From assembly GCA_902702965.1 (NCBI GenBank), contig CACRXP010000228.1, positions 517,201 to 581,200 of the forward strand: a DNA stretch of 64,000 nt, written 5' to 3'. Origin of the DNA: Spirometra erinaceieuropaei (Eukaryota; Platyhelminthes; Cestoda; Diphyllobothriidea; Diphyllobothriidae). Under the pieces are notes generated by a model. That model saw only the letters and a program-made list of their open reading frames with translations. It did no database searches and was not told the DNA's origin. Positions 22,600 to 34,259 of this stretch are shown piece after piece (position 1 is the first letter of the stretch; every line of letters starts with the position of its first letter). The position numbers were made by a program, and so were the translations under genes.

Positions 22600-24245
22600 G
22601 AAAATAACAGCAGAACAGTCGAAGACAAGGGGAAGAATAGAAGGATCTTTAAATCGCCATGGCAGCGTTAAATCTATTGAGAAAGTCTACGCATCTAATT
22701 TAAATCGTAATCAATATCCGCGGAGAAAGGGTGATTGAAAGACAGGATATACCTAGGTAAGGAAAATAAAACAGACATCGCTGGCATGATTGTAAAGGGA
22801 CTCATGATAAAATGATGATCCCAGTCGAAAATGCTGTGGAAGGCTTTCTACCTGGTACGTAGATAAACCTAGCTGAAGACAATGTCAAGACACTGTCAAG
22901 GTTCTCCAGACGAAGTGGGAGGTCGTATCAGGATGACCAGAAGCATTATTTTCAGCATGCCAATTTATGGAAATTTGAGAATTCATTTCGGCAATCATGC
23001 GTTTTCGTTAACTCATGATCAGGCAGATAGAAAATACGATATATTAACGGGGTTTATAAGTGAATCAGGGGCTATTTGTACTCATAATTCCCACGCCACC
23101 CACATGGCGAGGTTGACATGCTATGGTCATTGGTTCAAAGGGGTTGGGGGAGGGTGACATAGGCTGAGAGTGACGACTGTAAGTCGGGTATTTTGAGCAC
23201 CCATCACTGCGATGAGGAGGTTTGGGCCGCGAGCAATGAGCATCTGGGGTCGGCGTTGGCCACGAAATACCGGGCGCCTGTGTAAATGTCTTCTGAAAAC
23301 ATAGCATAGGATTCGCTAGTCGTATAGCCACTGCCTCGGTTGCAGCTGGCGGCCATTGGTGTAGGCCTTTGGAAAAGCTTGCGGGTGTCCGGTAGACGAC
23401 CGGAAAGCCTTCTTCGACATCGATTCGACCTATGGAGTTGTCTACCGGACACCTGCAAGCCGTACTGCCCATTACCCGACAGTACACGATGTTCATTAGT
23501 AGTTGAGAAGTCCTCGTTTATCTGCACAACTTAAGATAACATCTATATATTAGAAGTACGCAGAATATGATTTAGAGCTAGCCAGTCTGTTTTGTTTTGG
23601 TTGGCCGCAAATAGCTCGTTTTTGGTCCTAATCCAAAGCTGAAAGTCTCCTGGGGACAATGTCCACAAAGAATAAAGAATTTAATCTGGGAAAATGTGTA
23701 TTTATGGCTTGACGGCGACATGCCCGGCATGACTGAGTATATTTGAGATCTGTCAAGTGACCAGACAAAGTTATTTTCAAGGTCTGAATATTGGTTATCT
23801 GAAAATTGCACCCGAAAGGCTGATAGCATATATCACAAGGCCCGACTAATTTGCTCGACACTGTGCAGTCTTGTGAGACAGCAAAACTTACTTTTCTCTC
23901 ACGCAAATTCTTTCTGGCTAAAGTGATCAATATAAACGCTGTTTTTGTCATCTGAAACCCTGCCACAGAATTCAGACGCCGAAAATGAAGCCACATTGCC
24001 TCCAGTTTATACTCCCAACTAAGGCTGTGTACCTCAAAATTTGCCCCCAAAACGGGCCACGCGGTAGATGCCCTCCTCTAACACGGGGTCCTTATCGTAC
24101 TCTGGCAGGCGTTATTGAAATACGCACCATAATCTATGCCAGCATGTCTGGGTTTGGTAGCATACCCATTTGACGACAGAGGTCACGCGAATTGAGACCC
24201 CTGCCACCGCCCATTTTTGTTATTGATTAAAATCCTGGTCACATG
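22600..24245. other. Stretch without a supportable gene
   Basis: Contains the inverted repeat at 23377-23460. Frames of about 140 codons on the - strand (23065-23496 and 23628-24050) have no motifs I recognise and no paralogue in the window, so I leave them uncalled. Confidence 0.4.
23377..23460. repeat. Inverted repeat with 21-base arms
   Basis: Arms at 23377-23397 and 23440-23460 are reverse complements with a single mismatch (shared GGTGTCCGGTAGAC), separated by 42 bases. Flanks outside the arms do not pair. It would form a stable stem-loop in RNA. I see no link to a known element. Confidence 0.75.
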
Positions 24246-24249
24246 TTAT

Positions 24250-24512
24250 GTGGAACGTGGGGTGTGGAGTGGAGCACCAAGGTGCGGGCTCGACTGTGCT
24301 ATCCGCCTGCGCCCTCCTTCACCTCCGGTCTTCCTCACTCCGTCTTAACACTGGGCTCAGTTTGGAGATGAGAATGGTGTGTGCTAGATGCGGCACAAGT
24401 TTACTATCTTTATGTGTTAATTTACGTGCAAGTCACCGTGCATGCTTCACCTTGCTGTGGAGCACATGGTGGACAGCGTCGGTAACGACGGTCGAACTGT
24501 CGGTTCCATTTG
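24250..24512 (+). repeat. GC-rich interspersed repeat, copy b
   Basis: Starts with GGGTGTGGAGTGGAGCACC and ends with GACGGTCGAACTGTCGG. It is the + orientation equivalent of 14385-14640, with the same order of blocks. The 114-codon frame across it is not conserved in the other copies, so I do not call a gene. Confidence 0.7.
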
Positions 24513-24550
24513 CGAAATGGTGGTGTGTTCATGCAGCTCACGGGCAGCTG

Positions 24551-24705
24551 CGGCTCTGCGGACGCCTGTGTGTCGAGGCCGAAATCTGTTGAGCGGCTGC
24601 AGGCTAAAGTGTCTGGAATGACCTTGAAACAGGCTCTGTGGACGCATGTGTGTCGAGGCCGAAGTCTGCTGAGTGGCTGCAGGCTAACGTGTCTGGAGTC
24701 GCTCG
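24551..24705 (+). repeat. Two tandem units of 80 bases
   Basis: The unit at 24551-24630 (GGCTCTGCGGACGCCTGTGT...) is repeated at 24631-24705, both including TGTGTCGAGGCCGAA and CTGCAGGCTAA.GTGTCTGGA. A more diverged relative of this stretch and its 5' flank lies at about 25755-25860. Confidence 0.75.
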
Positions 24706-26064
24706 CTGCAAACTGTGAATGACCTTGACACAGGGGACTTTTAACACAGACATCGCTATGGTGGCTTTCGGTAACAGCTCCCCAACGGACAGAGTGGAGT
24801 TCTGGTAACGATGGTGAGGTAGACGGTGAGATTTAGGTACTGGACTAGTGCACACGTGGGTTTGAGCGCAGGCGTCGGTGGTGACAGAAATTAGTCAGAC
24901 CGCGTGCTAGGCTGATACTCAAACTGTGCAGAGGTGCGTCTGTGACATCTGCCACGTGTGTGCTGGCGCGATCATCTCAACGTGTACCGGTGAGTTCGTA
25001 CGTTGCTGTGGGAGGAAAGGGCATTTCGGACACACTGCCTCCCAGTCAGGCTGTCAGACGAATGCTTCTGGACTGTAGGCTCGCAGTCTTCCAGACAAAA
25101 ACATTGGGATATAATATAACGTCGAATGTTTGGAAATTTATCGATGTATATGCATTGGCATGTTCAGTGCATGAAAACAACTCACGGACGATGGTTTCTT
25201 TGACAGTGGACGAAATGCTTTCTTTGACAAAAGGGTGGTTTGTCCAGGTGTCAACATCCATTCACGACTGTCCTACACAGATAAGTTTGGATGTGATCTG
25301 AACTTGCATAGCTAAGCTGAATTGTTAACATTCATCTCGATTGGCGACGGACTGTCGGCATCCTCATTTTTCAATCCATGTGCACAATGCGTACAAGTAA
25401 AAACTGTCTAGCACATGTTCAATGGCAATCATGCTCGGCTACTTCTGGGTTTCGCGTGTTCGCATCACATCGGGGTCACCATTTTTAGCGCCTGGGCGGC
25501 TAGAGCACTCAGGCACTGCAGACAGCAGGTCAAATAGGGAGCTGTCAAGAGAAAACAGAAGTCCCAAGCACGAGTGATTTACTGCGTAAAAAACTCTGTA
25601 ATGCTCTATCAGGCGACATTGACCGCCGGCGAGACCAGGATATGTGTTGGGCAGTTTAAGGTCGTGCCTGAGGAGATTGAATGAGGCAAGTGGTGGAAGA
25701 TGTTTAAATGCGTTTGTGGTGAAAGCTCACGTGTTGTCTAACTGGTGTGGGTTGCGTTCGCCGAGGGGTGGTATGCTCAAGTGGCGCATAAACAGCTGCG
25801 ATTGTGTGGCCGCACGCGTGTGCCAAGTGAGGCCGTTCGATTGACCGCAGGTCAACGCGTTTTCAGCCGCTCACAGCAAAGAGTGGATGACCTTGGGCGG
25901 GAGAGTCCTTGGACAAGGGCGCCAGACCGCGCAATGAAGGATGTCGGAAATCCATATTCCTACCCAATCCATCCTCCATCATCGACAACGAGACTGCTTC
26001 TGCGCAATTACTTGGCCAGCGTACATGCTTCTAATCATTTCAAAAAGGAAGGATACTAACTGTA
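24706..26064. other. GC-richer stretch, partly repetitive
   Basis: 25755-25860 resembles the flank and first unit of the tandem repeat at 24551-24705. No open frame here has protein features. The rest is unassigned. Confidence 0.4.
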
Positions 26065-27057
26065 CAGTGCGTGACCGATCTCATGAAATGCTAGCCGAAA
26101 TTCCGAAATGCGTTTTAGCCTAGAAAGGCTTACGTAGGTGAGGTTGCAATACTGATTGTCATGCAGCATAATCCTATAATATTCTGTATTCGCCAGGATG
26201 TGTGCTTTTGAATGCACTTGTCCGTGACCTCCTTCAGATACCAGACTCCGTAAAAAATTACCACTTAAGTCGCACGTGTCTTTTTACATTTATTTTCGAT
26301 GGTGTTATAAATTCAAATATTACTTATAGAAAACATGCGTAAAAGTGTGCTTTCTTTTACTCATTTGGTAGACAATTCCATTGTATTCACACTTTTACCC
26401 GAAGAAACTGTATATTTGGGTTTTGAAAACGTTTCCAAAGTCCTGAATTGTTTCGAGCTTGATCCGCCGTTGCACTAGCGTTGAGCGATTTAAGTCTACA
26501 AGGTTTATACCTTCCGCGCAAGGAAAACCATACATTCATCCACGCTTTTAAGAAGATATCACATATTGTTCGTGAAATGTTGCCGTGGATGAGGATTACG
26601 TTGTTCATTTCGTGAGGAGCATTGGTAGGCGGATATGTGCGATGCTGTATTCATGGACATTGCACGGTCTTGAAAAGCTCATAAATAGAAACTTTTTATG
26701 AAGTAAAATAGATCGCTTCTTCAAGCATAACATGTGTAGGGAATGTAATTTTCTACAAAACAAGTAAAAGAAAGCATATTTTATGTATGATTTCTATAAA
26801 ATGTATTTGAATTTATAAAACCACCAATTATCAATCTGAAAAACGCATGCTACTTATTTAGTCATTTTTTGCCGAGTGTGGTTTCTGCAAGAAACTGGAT
26901 ATGAGCGCATTCAAAAGCCGACATCCTGGCAAGTCGGAAATATTATAGGGTTACGTCGTATGATGATACATATTGCAACTCCACCTAAGTAATACTTACT
27001 AACTGAAAACGCCTTTCGGATTTTGGGCCAAAATTTCATGAGATCAGTCACTCACTG
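26065..27057. mobile_element. TA-flanked TIR element, copy 1 (993 bp, MITE-like)
   Basis: Begins CAGTGCGTGACCGATCTCAT and ends with an inverted match (ATGAGATCAGTCACTCACTG). It is flanked by TA on both sides (26063-26064 and 27058-27059), which fits a target-site duplication. The inverted similarity extends inward past GAAATTCCGAAATGCGTTTT. No transposase frame is present. The CAGT terminus and TA target suggest a non-autonomous Tc1/mariner-type element, but that superfamily is inference. Confidence 0.8.
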
Positions 27058-27639
27058 TACATCATAACCTTTCAAATTTCAGAAATTTTTTTTCTCTTTA
27101 TATCTGAATAAACGACGAAAGAGCTGATAGCGTGTAGCTGCGTCATGTTACCGTTTACGTAGATATCTATTTCGTCATATTTTGCGCTCCGTCATCGCCG
27201 ACTAAAGGAAAACTCTATATGCCAGATAGCATGCCTATTCGGAATAGCTTTGTGTGACAGTACGTAGTACTGCGGAAAATTGTCAATATACTTTGCAAGA
27301 AGCAGACGTTTTTTTGTTTACGAAAATCACCGCTTGTACGCAAATGCACATGCGCACTACGGGTGGTTTTTTGTAATCTCCGGTATTAAGCCGAGTTCCT
27401 TCTTGCAGTCTAAGAAAACATTTTTTGAATTTCCGCTTTTGTCTGCTCTCCTGGCACCATGCTATTTTCGGAAATTGCACAATGTTTCAGCTGCGATCCT
27501 TTTGGATGCCATGCAGAAAGTGTAATCGATTTCACACTTTGTGCGCCATTCATGCAAAGAAGTGCCCCAGTAGATTCCATCAAAATCTAACACCCGCTGA
27601 ACGTCGATAAAATAATTTTAGTAACAAGTTGGGGGTCTA

Positions 27640-28020
27640 CGATTCTGCTGAAGTTTTCTGCTTAACCATCAATCGACCATGTAAATGCCCGCGACCAACA
27701 GGTTTGAGTGTCCATGGTTGCCATCTAAAGAGCGAACCAGTAGAATCTGAAGCAGTATATCCCCGGAATGCATTTAAAGCAAGCACAGACAGCGGAATAT
27801 GTTTGAACCAATACATCTATCAGAAGAATAATGTTTCAAGGTCTTCAATTACAAAGCACCTCCTTGCTAGCGGTCATTTGCCTGACCCCAAAACATCTTT
27901 TCGAGTATTAGTTCGAGCACGAACAACTCGATTACTGTGCTACTTGGAGGCAGCCTGCATATGACGGGAGAAACCCGACCTATGTAAACTGTTAGACACG
28001 TGAGCAGCCTTAGCTTAGCC
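27640..28020 (+). pseudogene. GIY-YIG domain fragment of a second Penelope-like lineage
   Basis: The frame 27629-27964 carries SSITKHLLASGHLPDPKTSF, then TTRLLCYLEAACI, and after a stop continues with KPDLCKLL. This is the usual end of one type of flatworm Penelope-like GIY-YIG domain (SS.AKHL..TGH..D...F, RLL...EA..I, KP.LC). The part with the GIY and YIG strands is not clear, so only the C-terminal half is recognised. It differs in sequence from PLE-1 and PLE-2 and is on the opposite strand. Confidence 0.55.
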
Positions 28021-28029
28021 TGGTAAATC

Positions 28030-29930
28030 TGAACCCTTTTGATTTGCGCAATCCCTCGGCGTGTTAACTTGCCTGTCTTCCTTCCTAGGTTGCGTTTTTA
28101 AGTTACCATTTTATTGATTAGTCTGCGTGCAGTATACGATGAACTTGCAGTTTAATATTGATTTTCTTTGTGAAAGTTCAGACCTCTGTATCTTTGCCAT
28201 TTGTAATCAGTATTATGCAATGACAGGCTGCAGTTGATAGGCCGTCGCCAAATGTATTGGTTCCAATAGATTCTGCTGTCTCTGCTTGTTTTAATACCAG
28301 TTAAATTTAATTCAGATTTTTTTTTGACATTGCTAACTTTTCTCAGCCTCTACCAGGCAGCTAATAGCTCCTTTCCTGTTAAGCGAAGTCCGAAGAATAT
28401 TTCCTGGTTTCGAGTTTTGCGTGAAAATGACGCGCATACGCCACGCAAGTGACTCATAGAAATCTGACCACACTCCTAGGAAAATATTTCTTAGCACTGT
28501 GTTTCTTATTTTTTATCTAACATTTTTCCGACGTTCCCAAATGTTTGCCTTCGAAACACACAAAAAAATCCAGTGGCTCCTCCGAAACTGGCTAGTAGAG
28601 CCTTGTTTCCTTTTTCGAGATAGATTGTGAGAGGGATACTCACTGAGTGATATGCCGCATCCCTACAATTTTTCGATTATTTTATGATAACTACGTATTG
28701 TAAGCTTTGCTCCTAACATTTTTATGAGAAGTCCAGCTTGCACCATTTCTATTTAAGGATAATAATGAAGTGTTAAAATCAGAGACCATTTGATTTCTAG
28801 TTATAAGGTAGGGGGCGAGTAAATGCTTATTTCTGCGTATGGACTCTCTAAGTCGGCACGAATAGTAATGCTAGTGGTAGACACAGCAAACTTCTAAACT
28901 CTCGGTGCCGTAATTCCGAACGTGACTAAACGGTTGTGCATGCCATAGGGGAATTTTCGTCCTCCACCGTTTGGCCTTTCGACATACTGTCGCATCAATT
29001 ATCACAGCGTACGATAGATATGTTTGACCACTTTTCATAAGTTGGTGGGTTAGTTTATTGTGTGGGCCCCGCGAACCAATGGCAACACGTCACTTTCTGG
29101 TCTAAGACAATCAGTAAGAAAATACAATTGCACATTTTCATCGTATTATGACCTTGGCCGCACTAATTTTGCTGACAATTGTAGCTATCTTATGTCATAA
29201 ATTTGCCCACACAAAAAAGCGCAGTGTAGTGCCAAACCTGATTCAGTCTTCGACATCTTGCTTGCATCACTGGATACTCAATAAATGGCCTTTCGTTGCT
29301 GTAAGGGATTTCCTTAATCTAAACTTTATGACAGTTTTAGAGGAAGCACTTCAAATCACTTAAGACATTTGCATTCATTCACCTTGTAAAAGTTGCTTAT
29401 AATGTCCTGTCTAAAGTGTAGGAAGGTAGCATAATATCGAGTTTCTTTGCAGGAGAGCTAATAAGCCCTAATGACGCATATTACGTGCGTTTAGGATTTT
29501 AACGGACTGTATGTTCAGCTCTTTCTTTGCCCTTTTATGCAGTCGATCGAAATTCTGCAGATCTTCCTTGTAAACAAGATTCTCCTAGTCCTGCTATGCT
29601 CTTCCAATGTTCATCTGAGAAATCATGAGAAAAATCTAATCCCAGTATTTTTTGATAAAACTTGTGATGCGTTTTCTTACGCTGCCTTAGCAAATGACGG
29701 TACGCGTTTACCGGGTTGCGTAGAGTACAAGAATTATATCATAAATGCTACACATTGGCGTCTGGTTGCATTGGTGCCGACGGCCCTTATTGCGGTGGAT
29801 GACACCCCTGTCCAAGGCCTCCGTACTTCAAAGTCATGCATCATTTGCAGAGAGCGGTCCTACACGCGTTGACCTAGGACCACTCGACAGCACTTACACA
29901 CGCGCGCCACTTTAACACTTTAACATTCGG
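28030..29930. other. Stretch without a supportable gene
   Basis: AT-rich. The frame starting at 29148 (+) has a hydrophobic N-terminus (MTLAALILLTIVAILCHKF) that could be a signal peptide or anchor, but I cannot link it to further exons. The frame 29537-29872 is likewise unassigned. Confidence 0.4.
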
Positions 29931-29939
29931 TCTTTTGGC

Positions 29940-30090
29940 CGGGCCCAGGTGGTTGAGGGAGGAGGGGGATGAAGTAGATGCTGCGCAAGTCTGTTGTCAC
30001 CTTACACTCATTCAGGCGCCCATAACCGTCCTTTGCCCACCATTTTTTGGAACACACCGTTCAATCTTCGGTTACGACGGTCGAACTGAT
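29940..30090 (+). repeat. GC-rich interspersed repeat, copy c (partial)
   Basis: Contains GGGCCCAGGTGG, GTAGATGCTGCGCAAG and TTACGACGGTCGAACTG in the same order as copies a and b. It lacks the first block. Confidence 0.65.
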
Positions 30091-30521
30091 TGCAAACCAA
30101 CCTGACTGACACAATGACCTCTGTGCTATACATTTAGCAGAATCAACATTTGGCTCGTTTTTATTTGCTCAGCTGTCGTTGGCCGTAGGCTTGCACTAAT
30201 GCTCAGCATAAAATTACGAAGGTTATCTTGCCCATTTTGGCGTAGAGGAGTTTGTCTTTTAAGCACTACTATGGAAGAGTAACTTTTGCATGCAAGAGGG
30301 TTTATGTAATGAAAAGTTGCATTGTGTTGCCATTTTCGCTGGCCTTAGCAATCCGCAATCATTTAGGAAGTGTTTGTGCCCCTTGGCTTGTCTGCAGAGT
30401 CCCAAGATATATCGGCAAAATCACAGACCACAACAGCAACGCGGTGTCACCTGAAAAGTGAAGAAAGACGCAAAAAATGAATGTCGCAAATCATGAACAC
30501 ACATTTGTCTGAGACTTGAGA

Positions 30522-30527
30522 TTTATT
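30522..30527 (-). promoter_or_regulatory. Candidate polyadenylation signal of paralogue B
   Basis: AATAAA on the - strand, about 55 bases downstream of the TAG at 30582-30584. Position and sequence fit the 3' end of that gene. Confidence 0.5.
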
Positions 30528-30581
30528 AACTACGAGCGTGCAAGGCTGTCCTTGTCCAAATCATTGACACGCACTGCGGAC

Positions 30582-33500
30582 CTAAACCCTTAAATTCAAA
30601 ACTTCGTTTTGTAGTTTGTGCCACTCTTCTAGCATCAACTTTCCCTCAGTCAAATATCCCTCTGAATCAGCTAATAAATAAACGTTAGGCGAAATGCAAG
30701 ACAATGGTGTTACTTACTCACCCAATACTAGTTTTGCGCCGGAAGTTGATTCTCGAATGCTCCGACGCTCAGCCAAGTCTGACCCAATGGGCTCGTCCCT
30801 GGTTTTCGTGACATCTGTAAGAATTTGCAAAAAATTACCGGTGTCAACAAGGTTCCTTAACTGTGTACCAAAGTCAGCAGCTGGACTAACATAAGGACAA
30901 TTATTCAAAGACTACTTTTCTATTACCACTAGCATTTCCCTTGTCTGCGGTTAGAACATTTGAAATAACCAATAAAGACCATAAACTGTGAAACAGCTTT
31001 GATGTTTCTGTGTAAGTTATTTGGTTTAGAACAGTACTTTCATTCGCCGGTATGCTCTTGCAGAAAATCAAATCACGTTTTCCGATCTGAGGGTTACTAA
31101 CCATAAGATCAGAGAGTGTGACGTAAAACTGGAGTGATAAAATCACGGTTGTGTGTGATCAATAGTTTCCGAGGGGTTCTCTGCGTAAGCTTGTCAGTCA
31201 TTCATCGCTTTAAGCGAATTTTACAAATATTTTTATCCATACGGTCATGAAAGATCATTCGATGTTCTTCGAAATAATACTAGCGGTAGTTCGTTGTAAT
31301 ATGGTCAGGGCAGGACAGTCAAGCTCGCCATTGCGGATATATGGCTGGTTTTTGCCGAAGGTGCACGCGCGATTTAAAGCCAAGTAGTATTTATCCAGCG
31401 CAGTTCCATTGTTTTGCGAGTCATGAAGTGCAACCCATCAGGCCTGATGAATCGACACCAGCGTCTGTACTACTCACCGATTTTCTGCGTGGATTCTGGC
31501 ACTTCTGTGAGCCTACTGCTATATAGCCATAAGTAATCATTCAGATCATGACTAAACATGACAAGAACAAAGGACGGTTTTTGTTTTTAAATCTACAATC
31601 AGTAATAAAGCTCAATGACATTTGCTGCCAGCGTTCTTTCAGAAAACCGTTAGAAATGTAAAAATGTTTGTTGCATAGCAAGGCTGTTACTTGACGTGAA
31701 AACTAACCTTTCCAATCTACGATATAAGTCAGGGCCTTTGTCTTCTCACTATCCAAATAGCAGTAATAGAATCCGAGGCGTGTGGGTGGTTTGGCAAACA
31801 TAAATCCGATACTTATTTTGCCTTTCACATTCCTATATCCTAAAGGTTTGCACAAATATGGCAATAAAACGAAAAAAGTAAATCGATGGATCTGTCTACT
31901 TGAATCGAATCTTCATCCTCATGCAGTATTTTATGGACTAAGGCTAATTTTAAAGAATGCATTTCGATGGGTTTGTCGTTGTTTATCACAAATAAGCGCA
32001 AACCATTACGTATATCACTGTCTCGCCAAAATATATTGCACAATATGATAAAATATTCCGTCTTTGTAGATGAAGTTCATAATAATTTTCGCATCTATTG
32101 TCAATGCTATTTCCTATGTTGTGGATTCACATTTCAGTCACTAAGAGGCATGCACAATATACTCGACGTGATGAAATTTCAAAAATAGCATGACATTTAC
32201 GGCATTTTCCATGCTCTTGCTTTTCGAACGGTTGCAGTCCACTGCAATGACGTATCCCCAACTGATAACAGCTAACCTGTTGAAAGGAACACAGCATTTT
32301 ACAACACGCGCTCATTCTGCTGGGTGTTACAATCACGAACGACAGACTTCCATAACGTACATTCTGTAAGTCGGCCTCATTGCCATTGAAGTACCATCGC
32401 AAGTTGACGGTGCTGTATTGAGGGCAGACGTCCAGCTGTGTGTCCTTATCCACGTAAAAGCCAGCTAAAGTTGAAGGCAGCGATAGAAGTAGATGGTACA
32501 CCGTACATTTAGTGACTGTTTTCAAATGAGATGAAAACATCGGACGTGCATCCAGTCATTTTGTAAAGGACTGATACAGATAAACGTACGGACGGTTTTG
32601 TCTTCCGGTCTGTGAAGAGTTATTGGGTACCAATCCTTTAGCATAACGTATGAGAGCTCTTGGATGCTTGGAAGCGTAAGACGAGTTACGTCGACATCGT
32701 GCTCTTTAGAAGCCAATGAAGAGATATGTATCAGTTTTTTTAGAAAATCTCATGATTTTTGACGGTATTTATGAATTAATTCATTAAAAATTTTGGTGAT
32801 GTTCTAAATGCAACAGGCAACCGAGGTCGGTGATGAAAGCAATTTATAATCTGAGCGTATTTTGGCATTTAATTATATTAAATTACTACGCTTTAAACCG
32901 CTTTTACGAATGTAAACAGTTGTTAACTAAATAAAGATCAAAAGCAGACTAAACGGTTCAGACACGTTCATAAAGACCTCACTTTTCTCGTAGGAGCAAG
33001 GAAAGTATCCTCGCTTGTACGAACACCAACCCCTCGCCCATAAATAAGTCGAGAATGGTTCCTCGTTAAGATATCCATTCTAGAAAAGTGTGCAGCATAT
33101 CATTTTCATGTTTTTCAACATTAAGTGGTGTCATATAAAAGCCATGTTTTGTGGTCTGAACGGGGCCTTTTCGTATGTCGGAACTCACCCGATAAATGTA
33201 ATATATGGGCACCTGCACAGTGAAGTTCCCGGTTGCTCCGTGTGGTAACAAACGATTACTCCAGGAACACAACTTTTGTCCAAACCTGAAAATAACTTCA
33301 TATTTTAAATAAAGGTTATTTTTGTTTAACACATTTGCTATAGTATTTTTTTAGAAAGGCGTTTTGTTTGACTTAGTTAACATTGACGGATATCTCATAT
33401 ATTTATTTGAATTAGTATATTTGTCCTGTAAACCAGTTAACTAGAGAAAGGGCAAAACACATGTTATATGTGTTAAAAGGAGCACAAAACGCGTTTTTCC

Positions 33501-34251
33501 AGTCGTTGAATGTCCGTTTGTAACTCATAATCAGCGAACGCGTAGGGGTTACCTGCTTAATCCGATCGTCCAAAGAAACATAAGCTTAATAAGTTGTTTA
33601 TTTGTTGGCTTAAGAACGGTGTTACGTAGTGACTAATGATATCGAAATGTGCACTCTATGACTCGATTTATCTATTCAGTTAAAATACTCATAAGTGTTC
33701 GCACTACTTAGCCAAAACCTCTTTCAACGGTTTAAATTCCCCGGCAAGATTTGAAATCATGACAAGCGATTGGGATTTCTCTTGCCCACCCGAAATATTT
33801 CGACTTCGGCCCAAAGAGAACAACCATGTTAAGCCCTACTGACTTCATGAAGGGTTTCTGAGAACATTAAGACATAAACACATGAATTAAAATGCTTCGA
33901 ACCTAAACGAGTAATCAATACTCCGTGTGCCGTTTGACTGCAGCCTACAATGTTTTAGGCTGGTAGATAGTCCTGCGCAGGGAGACTACTAGAAAAAGTG
34001 GATACTGAGGTTATTTTAAAGTCTTCATGACTAAATGGAACGTTGTCCTTTGACAATTCGGTTCTAATTTGAAGAGAGTACGCATAAAACAACACCGCTG
34101 TCCATGACATAACCGAATAGACAAGAGTTCATTTTCACTACAGCTTACTGAATTAGAAAACCAAGCTTATAATAGGAAACAGAAAAGTGCTGACAAACCC
34201 CAAATCCAGTAATGTTGAAACTAAGGCGAAAACTTGAAAAGGTGCCATCAT
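30582..34251 (-). CDS. Secreted cysteine-containing protein with Ig-like C-terminal half (paralogue B)
   Basis: Family not recognised. Nine exons on the - strand, in transcript order: 34251-34199, 33285-33189, 33079-32983, 32703-32590, 32464-32361, 32276-32201, 31839-31708, 30814-30722 and 30661-30582 (stop TAG). All phases agree, giving about 281 aa. Exon 1 encodes a hydrophobic start (MMAPFQVFALVSTLLDLG); its donor (GG|GTTTGT) is weak, and a second ATG follows the first. Exons 2-8 equal those of the + paralogue in length and phase. Conserved words include VPIYY, WARGW, ITLHRP, LDV, FNGNE and ALTYIVDWK. LRWYFNGNE and GFYYCYLDSE resemble the C and F strands of an Ig fold; a Cys precedes the Trp by ten residues. 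Exons 8-9 add a hydrophilic, probably helical tail (LEEWHKLQNEV). No membrane span is seen, so I infer secretion. A shared polypeptide plan with different residues argues for selection on the protein. Confidence 0.88.
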
Positions 34252-34259
34252 GTTCGCCT

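Noticed and set aside
23628..24050. 140-codon open frame on -
   Set aside because: Longest unexplained single frame in its region but without motifs, signal peptide or a paralogue in the window; could not be supported as a gene.
33540..33590. Alternative first exon for the - gene (MFLWTIGLS, then GTAACC)
   Set aside because: The phase fits, but the hydrophobic part is too short for a signal peptide, and the exon at 34251-34199 matches the first exon of the paralogue better.
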